64,000 nucleotides of DNA, from NCBI RefSeq assembly GCF_016745235.1, contig NZ_JAELVM010000001.1, forward strand, positions 1,191,856 to 1,255,855. Reading direction: 5' to 3'. Positions within the stretch are counted from its first letter, which is position 1; each line of letters begins with the position of its first letter. The notes beneath the pieces are model-generated. The model saw only the letters and a list, made by a program, of their open reading frames with translations, did no database searches and had not been told where the DNA came from. A program made the translations under genes and the position numbers. Source of the DNA: Chryseobacterium endalhagicum (GTDB lineage Bacteria; Bacteroidota; Bacteroidia; Flavobacteriales; Weeksellaceae). Below are positions 27,401 to 33,813 of the stretch, one piece after another.

Positions 27401-28490
27401 AGACACCACGCTTTTACGCCATTATAAAGGACATCCGGGACTTTTCAAAAGCCTGGCCCGTGAGTTTGAACAGACCAGCTGCAGACTCATCAGCCTGAAT
27501 ACCCCTCAGGAAGTAGATCAGATTGCAGAGATTGCTTTAAAAGAAATCCTGACTACCGATAAACCGTCAGAGGTGATTTATAAAAACGACCAGCGTCACC
27601 GGGTGGATATTATCCCTTCACCATTGTCAACCAGCCTTCAGGAGGCTCATATCCAGCTGGATCAAAAGTCTGTTGTATTGGTGCTTGGCGGAGCCCAGGG
27701 AATTACTTCAGAGCTTGTGAAGCATATGTCCGGAACCTATCCTTGTACTTACATTCTGGTTGGAAGATCAGCGGATCCCAGAGATGAGGTTTCCCGTCTG
27801 AAAGAAGCAGAAGCTATGAAAACCAAGGAAGAGATCAGAAGCTATCTGATTAAATCCGGGACATTCACTTCTCCTGCCGAAATAGAAAAAGAGACGGTGC
27901 GTGTTTTCAAAAACAACCAGATCCTGCGTACCATCCGAGATATGGAGCAGCTGGGAAGCAAGGTGGTATACCAGTCACTGGACCTTTGTGACGAAGAAGG
28001 CCTGTCGGATTTAATCCAGAATATCTACGAAACCTATGGCCGTTTAGACGGAGTGATCCATGGTGCGGGACTTTTGGAAGATAAATTATTTAAACAAAAA
28101 ACATCCAGCTCCTTTGAGCGCGTTTTTGATACCAAAGTAAAGCCGCTTCGTGTACTCGCAGAACAGCTCCGTGCAGACTGTCAGTTTGTGGTTCTGTTTT
28201 CAAGTATTGCTTCAGTTTACGGGAATAAAGGCCAGACCGATTATGCCGCTGCCAATTCCGTACTGGATGATTATGCGAAAGCTTTAAACAAAAAATTAAA
28301 AGGAAAAGTAATTTCCATCAACTGGGGGCCGTGGAAAGGTGCCGGAATGGTTTCATCCACACTGGAAACAGAGTATGAACGCCGCGGGATTTCCTTAATT
28401 CCATTGGATCAGGGGAAAGAAATTTTTCTTAATGAAATAAAATACGGAACTGAAAGCCAGGTGCTCATCATGTCCGGAAGCAACTGGTAA
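21498..28490 (+). CDS. Pfa-type polyketide/fatty-acid synthase: ER-like, ER, KS, AT, ACP, ACP, KR
   Basis: The 2330-residue megasynthase starts with two nitronate-monooxygenase/PfaD-like flavin domains: a shorter one at about 1-200 (GNEAGGLVGYESTFVLFQRV) and a full one at 283-600 (RYPIAQGPM, GRECGGHVGP, GTAYLYTEEA). The ketosynthase at about 643-1070 keeps Cys832 (DAACASS), His967 (EAHGTGT) and His1007. The acyltransferase at 1183-1480 has FPGQGSQ and Ser1275 in GHSYGE. A Pro/Ala-rich linker leads to two carrier domains with DLSIDSIKR, Ser1686 and Ser1797. The ketoreductase at about 2050-2320 has GGAQGIT, FSSIASVYG and Tyr2249. The order resembles PUFA synthase PfaA with PfaD fused in front. 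It works with the next protein, which supplies dehydratase and phosphopantetheinyl transferase. Confidence 0.92.
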   Translation: MKNLTIIGLTPFEKPDVSLMLKLHQAGAFPILSLGHDSTEAQEALNQLNQTDIPSYGIYLPNDQFISLQIPEKVKFAILPSGTSMDVMPDLPTVYQVSSLDEARLAEQSGAQGIIIKGNEAGGLVGYESTFVLFQRVIREIKSVPVWVQGGVGLHTAAAVKALGAAGVVLDSQLSLFPESSVPQEIKDLCSKLNGTETKIIANHRVLVRPNSPVLPENVSSKELRQYFSGFDLSKNYIPMGQDISLAVDLYEDFKTLKKMVFGFKEAMYGHLKQAKALQVISEDNIMAKQLGLRYPIAQGPMTRVSDVPLFANAVADAGALPFVALSLLKGKQAKDLVMETKKLAGEKTWGVGILGFAPQELREEQTSYILEAKPPVVLIAGGRPAQAKIFEKAGITTFLHVPSPALLDIFLKEGATHFIFEGRECGGHVGPLSSMVLWEKQIERILKEDHPENISVFFAGGIHNAFSTAFVSIMAAPLAARGVKVGVLIGTAYLYTEEAVRTGAIQEEFQAQAMQAKDTVLLETAPGHETRCLNTAFARHFTTEKSKLLAAGVDKKEIWEQLEKLNVGRLRIAAKGIDRQGDKLVNIPKNEQLDLGMYMIGQVATMQNRVISLAALHQNVSIDNYEYIQQAALPEEPVSVEKPLDVAIIGMECIFPGAKNLEEYWRNIILGKDNVTEVPDERWNKELYYHPDSDGPDVSHSKWGGFIPKIDFDPLAFGIPPQSLAAIEPTQLLTLLVAKRAMEDAGYGEKNFNRENVSVIIGAEGGNDLANSYSFRGYYKQVFGELHEEVKEAFPHTTEDSFPGILANVIAGRITNRLDLGGRNYTVDAACASSLAAIDLACQELVLGKSDMVLAGGADLHNGINDYLMFSSTHALSRKGRCATFDGEADGIALGEGVAILVLKRYEDALHDGDRIYSVIKGVGGSSDGKALGLTAPRKIGQVRALERAYTQAGISPAAVGLVEAHGTGTVVGDKTELSALTNLFSRSGAIPAQTHLGSVKTQIGHTKCAAGLAGLIKASLAVYHGVKPPTLHLKQPNTYYNTQTSPFAFYAESGLWSEKNRYAGISAFGFGGTNFHTVIANHPKQDDSAVLQSWPSELFVFRGDTYEEAKNQLGQIKSLLETNDEIPLKNIAYSLAVGSEKPVQLSIVGDTVEDLMMKIELVLLGIETKDTFTVNKKEGKVAFLFPGQGSQRINMARDLFVAFPSMRNLIDSYPELEKVVFPSAVFNEAALKQQKETIKDTRLAQPLLGIVDMALAKFLKSLDIVPDMLAGHSYGELPALCFAGVFGEDQLVDLSIKRAQSILDSVDGGDPGSMVAVSTTKELLQPVLDKVEGCYPVNYNAPGQCVVAGSTKAINTLMEVLKQERISAKKLEVACAFHSPLLAKSKGLYETVLKDIPFQEMQIPVWSNTTAETYPAAPSEIKERLTDHLVQPVRYVEEIQAMYNEGARIFIEVGPGKILTGLTNSCLDKDQLTLYVEDSSRNKMSHFLCMLAQYLGTGRNFSIEKLFDGRHVKLIHIDQPELYKKNPAIWRVNGQTAHPTTGALPANGALPILNPIAMNNFTNNHQTPAAEHQPAERMLQEYLNTMKQLIQAQRDVMLSFLGQNPQISPAPVYVSAVPAPVNERVAAVPVQAAVQEKPVAIPVKQAPVKDIKTLLLQVVSDKTGYPHEMLGMEMDLEADLSIDSIKRVEIIGTLRSELGAFTSDQGNEDTVMEQLAGIKTLSGLVSWLTECMGANTASEKTEAVEITAPKSQKKAGFTLEELQQAILNIVSEKTGYPKEMLGLDLDLEADLSIDSIKRMEIIADLKTKIGFGENLDQADDVMEKMAAIKTLNGLASWINEMSGNTDTPEPVQNLLSRLRFDLTPTDVSPGQNTEILNGKRFAITQDNSRQTLAIKNALEKFGAVAELVDAEKDLKDFDGLIILDLFSSAVKHSIIDHVDLIKKMDLDKAKWIYLISDIPAHVQELKDTTLLRHYKGHPGLFKSLAREFEQTSCRLISLNTPQEVDQIAEIALKEILTTDKPSEVIYKNDQRHRVDIIPSPLSTSLQEAHIQLDQKSVVLVLGGAQGITSELVKHMSGTYPCTYILVGRSADPRDEVSRLKEAEAMKTKEEIRSYLIKSGTFTSPAEIEKETVRVFKNNQILRTIRDMEQLGSKVVYQSLDLCDEEGLSDLIQNIYETYGRLDGVIHGAGLLEDKLFKQKTSSSFERVFDTKVKPLRVLAEQLRADCQFVVLFSSIASVYGNKGQTDYAAANSVLDDYAKALNKKLKGKVISINWGPWKGAGMVSSTLETEYERRGISLIPLDQGKEIFLNEIKYGTESQVLIMSGSNW

Positions 28491-28508
28491 TCTCTGTATA
28501 CAATAACT

Positions 28509-31500
28509 ATGAAAAAAACAGATGTTGCTGTCATTGGCTTATCCTGTGTCTTTCCCGGCGCGCAGGATGCCAGCACTTTTTGGCAGAATATTGTCAATAA
28601 GGTAGATTCTACCCAGTCCGTTCCGGCGGACCGGATTGATCCTGTGCACTTCAGTGATGCCACCAATCCCGTGGACAGATTTTACTGTAAACGCGGCGGG
28701 TTTATCTCTGATTATGAATTTGACCCTACAGCTTTTGGAATTTTACCATTAGCTGTTGAAGGAACCGAGCCGGATCATTTATTAACCCTTGATCTGGTGC
28801 AGAAAGCCCTGGAAGATGCCGGGGTATTTAAAAAGCAGGTTTCCCTTGAAAAAACCGGGATCATCATCGGGAAAGGAAATTATACAGGCCCCGGAGCTAC
28901 CCGGGCTATAGAAATAGTACGTACCGGAGAGCAGATCTCTTCATTGCTTCAGGAATTGCTGCCTCAGGTATCTTCAGAAGATATCGAAAAGGTAAAGCAT
29001 GCTTTTCAGGAGCGGAAAGGCCGTTTCGCAGCGGATACCGCAATGGGATTAATTCCCAATCTTGTAGCCTCTTTGGTCGCCAACAGGTTCAATCTGGGAG
29101 GTGCTGCTTTTACCGTAGATGCCGCTTGTGCCAGTGCTTTACTGGCTGTAGACCACGCTGTGCAGGAACTTAACAGAGGACGCTGTGATATGGTGATCGC
29201 GGGTGGTGTACATACCGGACAGAATGCTGCGTTCTGGAGCATTTTTGCCCAGCTGGGAGCTCTGTCGCATCAGCATCAGATCAAACCTTTCAGCAGTGAT
29301 GCCGATGGGTTACTGATTGGAGAAGGCTGTGGCTTTGTGGTTTTAAAACGTCTTGAAGATGCAATTCAGGATCAGGATAAAATTTACGCCGTGATCAAAG
29401 GAGTCGGAGTGAGTAGCGACGGAAACGGAACCAGCGTGATGAGTCCTTCCGTTAAAGGTCAGCTTAAAGCTTTACAGCAGGCCTGGATCAATGCAGATCT
29501 GGATGAAAAGCAGATCGGCTATCTTGAAGCCCATGGAACAGGAACGCCGCTTGGCGACAAGACGGAACTTCAGACCTTAGCTCAGTTTTTCGGGAAAGAA
29601 GAAATGGTCCAGTCTGCAGGGATAGGCTCGGTTAAATCCAATATAGGACACGCCATGCCGGCTGCAGGAATCGCAGGTTTGATCAAGACCTGTCTGGCGC
29701 TTCATCATGATACTTTACCGCCAACATTATACTGCGAAAACCCAATTGCAGATATGCAGCAAACCCGGTTTGAGCCTGTGCAGGAAGCCAGAAACTGGTC
29801 AAAGACAGGACTGCCGAAAGTGGCGGCCGTCAATGCATTCGGATTTGGAGGAATCAACGCGCACGTCGTTCTTGAAGGTTATGATATGCCGAAAAAAGAC
29901 CGCGTGTTGATTCTGGCAAGACCAACCCACGAAGAGCTGCTTTCCGCTTTACGGAATCATGAATGTGAAGTGGGAGAAGGGAATTACCGTGTCGCTTTAT
30001 TTGATCCAACGCCTGAAAGAATAGAAAAAGTCATTAAAATTGTTGCGAGGGATAATCCATGGCGTAATAAACAGGATATCTGGTACACGAACACGCCTTT
30101 ACTGAAAGACGGTGGCAAAGTAGCCTTTGTATTTCCCGGTCTGGATGGCCTGGCGAAAGGGGAAGTGGAAAGTGTAAGCCGCTATTTCGGATTGTCTGAA
30201 CCTATCGAAACCGAAGGAGAAGGCTTGTTGACCGATGCCTTAGGAATCTTCAATAAATGCAGCATTCTTGACGGTGCCCTGAAAAAGCTGGGAATTATTC
30301 CCGATATGAACGCAGGACACAGCCTGGGAGAATGGCTGGCAGGGTATTCCTCAGAGCTGGCAGAAGTGAATTCCGTTAAAGCATTGATTGATGTGCTGAA
30401 TCCGGAGACTTTTGAATTAAAAGATTCCAGGTTCGTTGCTGTAGGTGCAGGTATTGAGGCTGTCAAACCTCTTATTGACGCTATTTCAAATGTATATATT
30501 TCCAATGACAACTGTCCCAATCAGGTGATTCTTTGCGGGAGTAATGCCGCATTGGATGAATTGGTTCCGTTATTAAAATCAAAACAGATCTTTCATCAGA
30601 TACTGCCGTTCCAGTCAGGTTTTCACTCACCTTTTATTGCGGATAAACTGGATGTGATTCTTGAAGGAATGGAAAAAGCACAGTTTCAGCAGACCAAAAT
30701 TCCATTGTGGTCCGCCACGACTTTGGAACCTTATCCTGCCGATCAGGAAGCCATCAGAAAACTCAGTGCCGAGCATTTGGTTCAGCCGGTCAGATTCCGT
30801 GAACTGACGGACAAACTGTATGACGAAGGAGCGAAGTTTTTCATTCAGATCGGGACAGGAGGATTAATCGGGTTTATTGATGATACTTTGAAAGGGAAAG
30901 CTTTCAGCACGATAGCTTCCAGTGTTCCCACCAGGTCTGCGCTGGCTCAGCTGCAGCGTGTGGTAGCCGCTCTTTTCGTAGAAGGAAAAACGGCAGCCAT
31001 AGATTTTCTGGAAATACAGAATCATTCAAAAAAATCATCAGGAAAAGGAATTAAGCTCCAATTGGGATCACCTATTGTCCGTGATTTTAAAGAAATTAAA
31101 GCTTTGGCGCAGTCTTTCGATGGGCCGAAACATCATACCATTTCCGCAACGGTTGCTAAAACCGGGCATCCGCTTGTTCAGGCATTCCAGGAAAATATCA
31201 CCGATATGATCCGTATGCAGGAAGAAGTGCTGACCCTGTTTCAAAACAGGCCGGAAACTACAGCTCCAATTGTAGCAGCTCCGAAAAAGCCGGTAAGCAC
31301 GCACTTCTCAAAAGATCTGCATGTAAATCTGAGCAGTCATCCTTATCTCATCGATCACAGCTTGCTGAGGCAGCCGAAAGGATGGACCACTGTTTCCGAT
31401 ATGGAACCTGTGATTCCGATGACCATGATTTTTGAGCAGCTGGCAGAAATTGCACAGGCAGAAATTCCGGGAACAAGGGTTCATAAAATCATGAATGTAA

Positions 31501-32741
31501 GCGTGTTCCAGTGGATGAATGTTGCCAAACCTTTTGAAAAAACAGTAAAAGGAGAGTGGCGCTCACCGAATCACGCCTATCTTGATATTGAGAACTTCGT
31601 AAATGCAGAAGTTTTGTTAAGCTCAACTGAGCCTTCTGCACGTACTTTCAACCTGTCAGTCGGTGATCTTTTACCGATCCAAAGAACACCTGAGGAGATC
31701 TATGACAAACATATGTTCCATGGAGAGCTCTATCAGGGAATTACAGAAGTTTCAGCAGTGGGAACCAAAGGAATTACGGGGAAAATCAAAGGCAACGGCG
31801 GAAAAGGTTCTTTGCTGGACAATGCCGGACAGCTATTCGGGCTGTGGCTGCAGCTTACCCTGACGAAAGACCGTATTGCTTTTCCCGTAAAGATCAGGGA
31901 TATTGAATTTTTCGGAGATATGGAGGATCAGGACGGCCTTTTTGAATGTACCTGTATGCTCACAGAACTGAATGAAGAATTCGCGATTGCAGATATCATC
32001 CTTAAAAGAGACGGGAAAGTATGGTGCGCCATTACAGGCTGGCAAAACCGCCGTCTGGAAATAGACGAGCCTCTCTGGAACGTTTCCATGTCGCCTCTGC
32101 ATAACCGTCTTTCGGAGGAAATTGCTCCTGACGTATTTTTCTTTCATCAGGCGTATACCCGAGTGGCATCATGGGATTTTATCCTGAAGCGTTATTTCAA
32201 TCACACTGAAAAGCAACATCATCAGCAATTGCTGCCCAATAAACGGAAAGACTGGATGGTAAGCCGTGTAGCGGTGAAAGATGCGGTGAGAAATCTTCTC
32301 CGTGAAAAGAAAAATCACCCTTGCTTTCCTATCACTTTTGAAATCCGTTCCAATGAGGCCGGAAAGCCTTATCTGATTGGTGATGTCACGGAAGATATTC
32401 ATATTTCTCTGGCCCACAAAGGAAAAGAAGCCGTAGGTATTGCCCGTCATGGCAGTCCGGTAGGTATTGATATGGAGATCATGGAAGAACGCAGCTCCGG
32501 ATTTTACGATCTGGTCTTTACCGATCACGAATTAATGCTTTTAAAAGACAGAGATCAGGCGGAATGGACCACCAGATTCTGGGTAGCCAAAGAAGCTTAT
32601 TCAAAGTTCCTGGGAACAGGATTAAAAGGAAATCCCAAAGCGTTTGAAGTAAAACGTATACAGGATGATCACTTATGGATCAACGAAACAGAAATAAAAA
32701 CTATTAAACATAAAAATTATATCATAGGATGGACACTATAA
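28509..32741 (+). CDS. Pfa-type synthase subunit: KS, AT-like, dehydratase, phosphopantetheinyl transferase
   Basis: The 1410-residue protein begins 18 bp after the first synthase gene. Its ketosynthase (1-450) has the full triad Cys207, His342 and His381, so it is not a chain-length-factor-type dead domain. The acyltransferase-like domain (about 537-850) keeps Ser605 in GHSLGE, but the oxyanion loop reads FPGLDG instead of FPGQGSQ. A double-hotdog dehydratase follows (about 930-1210), with His944 in HPYLIDHSLL and Asp1104 in LLDNAGQLFG. The C-terminus (about 1230-1410) is a Sfp-type phosphopantetheinyl transferase with GIDME (1319-1323) and FWVAKEAYSK (from 1357). It therefore can activate the carrier domains of the system itself. 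Confidence 0.92.
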   Translation: MKKTDVAVIGLSCVFPGAQDASTFWQNIVNKVDSTQSVPADRIDPVHFSDATNPVDRFYCKRGGFISDYEFDPTAFGILPLAVEGTEPDHLLTLDLVQKALEDAGVFKKQVSLEKTGIIIGKGNYTGPGATRAIEIVRTGEQISSLLQELLPQVSSEDIEKVKHAFQERKGRFAADTAMGLIPNLVASLVANRFNLGGAAFTVDAACASALLAVDHAVQELNRGRCDMVIAGGVHTGQNAAFWSIFAQLGALSHQHQIKPFSSDADGLLIGEGCGFVVLKRLEDAIQDQDKIYAVIKGVGVSSDGNGTSVMSPSVKGQLKALQQAWINADLDEKQIGYLEAHGTGTPLGDKTELQTLAQFFGKEEMVQSAGIGSVKSNIGHAMPAAGIAGLIKTCLALHHDTLPPTLYCENPIADMQQTRFEPVQEARNWSKTGLPKVAAVNAFGFGGINAHVVLEGYDMPKKDRVLILARPTHEELLSALRNHECEVGEGNYRVALFDPTPERIEKVIKIVARDNPWRNKQDIWYTNTPLLKDGGKVAFVFPGLDGLAKGEVESVSRYFGLSEPIETEGEGLLTDALGIFNKCSILDGALKKLGIIPDMNAGHSLGEWLAGYSSELAEVNSVKALIDVLNPETFELKDSRFVAVGAGIEAVKPLIDAISNVYISNDNCPNQVILCGSNAALDELVPLLKSKQIFHQILPFQSGFHSPFIADKLDVILEGMEKAQFQQTKIPLWSATTLEPYPADQEAIRKLSAEHLVQPVRFRELTDKLYDEGAKFFIQIGTGGLIGFIDDTLKGKAFSTIASSVPTRSALAQLQRVVAALFVEGKTAAIDFLEIQNHSKKSSGKGIKLQLGSPIVRDFKEIKALAQSFDGPKHHTISATVAKTGHPLVQAFQENITDMIRMQEEVLTLFQNRPETTAPIVAAPKKPVSTHFSKDLHVNLSSHPYLIDHSLLRQPKGWTTVSDMEPVIPMTMIFEQLAEIAQAEIPGTRVHKIMNVSVFQWMNVAKPFEKTVKGEWRSPNHAYLDIENFVNAEVLLSSTEPSARTFNLSVGDLLPIQRTPEEIYDKHMFHGELYQGITEVSAVGTKGITGKIKGNGGKGSLLDNAGQLFGLWLQLTLTKDRIAFPVKIRDIEFFGDMEDQDGLFECTCMLTELNEEFAIADIILKRDGKVWCAITGWQNRRLEIDEPLWNVSMSPLHNRLSEEIAPDVFFFHQAYTRVASWDFILKRYFNHTEKQHHQQLLPNKRKDWMVSRVAVKDAVRNLLREKKNHPCFPITFEIRSNEAGKPYLIGDVTEDIHISLAHKGKEAVGIARHGSPVGIDMEIMEERSSGFYDLVFTDHELMLLKDRDQAEWTTRFWVAKEAYSKFLGTGLKGNPKAFEVKRIQDDHLWINETEIKTIKHKNYIIGWTL

Positions 32742-33028
32742 ACAACACATTAAAATTGAATCACGAGGAATTATTCACGCTTTTAAAAGGTTTTATTACA
32801 GAAGTGATAGGAGCGGAATTTGTAGAGGAAATGGACATTACGCCGGACAGTTCATTCACCAAAGATCTTGAAATGGACAGCATTGAAATTGTTTCCTTTT
32901 CAGAAAAAATCAAGGCCCATTTCGGGGATCAGATCGATTTCACGGGATGGCTATCTTCTATGGATCTGGATGAACTGATCAATCTTGACCTCCGTATGAT
33001 CATCAATTATATCTACGAATGCCAATAA
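32729..33028 (+). CDS. acyl carrier protein
   Basis: A 99-residue acidic helical protein with phosphopantetheine Ser51 in LEMDSIEIVSFSEKI. The gene overlaps the synthase upstream by 13 bp and the hydrolase downstream by 10 bp. As a free carrier beside a synthase with its own two ACP domains, it may load the starter, receive the finished chain, or feed the acyltransferases. The C-terminal segment (LINLDLRMIINYIYECQ) is longer than in housekeeping AcpP. Confidence 0.88.
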   Translation: MDTINNTLKLNHEELFTLLKGFITEVIGAEFVEEMDITPDSSFTKDLEMDSIEIVSFSEKIKAHFGDQIDFTGWLSSMDLDELINLDLRMIINYIYECQ

Positions 33029-33813
33029 TCCATGTAAATAACAGACAGGTTCATATTCAGGAACTCAATAAAGGTGCTGAACATACCGTTGTGCTTATCC
33101 ACGGAATGTTCAGTAACCTCTCCATTTATTATTTTAATATTGCCCCGGTTCTGGCGAAACATTTTCATGTGGTGATGTATGACCTTAAAAGTCACGGCAT
33201 GAGCGAGCGTTTCCCGGACGGCTATGATCTGGAAAGCATGTCAAACGATCTGCTGGCTTTGATGGATGTTTTAGACCTTGAAAAAGTACATCTTGCAGGG
33301 TATAGCTTCGGAGGGCTGATCGCGTTGAAAACCGCATTGAAAGCTCCGGACTGTGTCAACAGCCTCACGGTTATTGAAGCTCCGGATCCGCAGGACGAAA
33401 AGGCACGCAATATTATTGATGAATACAGCAAAGAGTTTCTGGAACATTATGTCGCCAATTTTACGGACACCACCAAAGTGCAGATGGGCAAAAGGCAGAT
33501 GGAGAAAAACCACCGCATGTATCAGTTCCTGTTTGAAAAAACAAGTATTAAAGCAGATATGATCAGGGAAAAACATTTTCTGAGTGAAGCTGATTTACCG
33601 GAACTGGAAGTTCCCACACTATTGCTGTACGGCTCGGAATCGAACTGTAAACCGACCGGTGAATGGCTGAAAACACAGATCATTCCGTCTGAACTGGAAC
33701 TCATTCCCGGAGATCATAATGTTCCCATACAGGAACCTGCACAGATTGCTGAAAGCATTGTTCATTTTTTATCTCAATCATTATCAAAATCATTAACACA
33801 AAATCATGGCTAA
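33019..33813 (+). CDS. alpha/beta hydrolase, candidate chain-release thioesterase
   Basis: The 264-residue single-domain hydrolase has the oxyanion region VVLIHGMFSNLS and a nucleophile elbow AGYSFGG with Ser96. A C-terminal histidine, His233, lies in GDHNVPIQEPAQ. The usual acid position reads YGSESNCKP without the standard Asp, so the acid is either Glu nearby or placed elsewhere. It overlaps both neighbours, which ties it to the synthase. Releasing the acyl chain from the carrier is the likeliest role; esterase action on the glycolipid is the alternative. Confidence 0.85.
   Translation: MPIIHVNNRQVHIQELNKGAEHTVVLIHGMFSNLSIYYFNIAPVLAKHFHVVMYDLKSHGMSERFPDGYDLESMSNDLLALMDVLDLEKVHLAGYSFGGLIALKTALKAPDCVNSLTVIEAPDPQDEKARNIIDEYSKEFLEHYVANFTDTTKVQMGKRQMEKNHRMYQFLFEKTSIKADMIREKHFLSEADLPELEVPTLLLYGSESNCKPTGEWLKTQIIPSELELIPGDHNVPIQEPAQIAESIVHFLSQSLSKSLTQNHG

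Noticed and set aside
21498..32741. EPA/DHA-type PUFA synthase
   Set aside because: Tandem FabA-like dehydratases and a chain-length-factor ketosynthase are absent, only two in-line carrier domains are present, and glycosyl- and acyltransferases follow.
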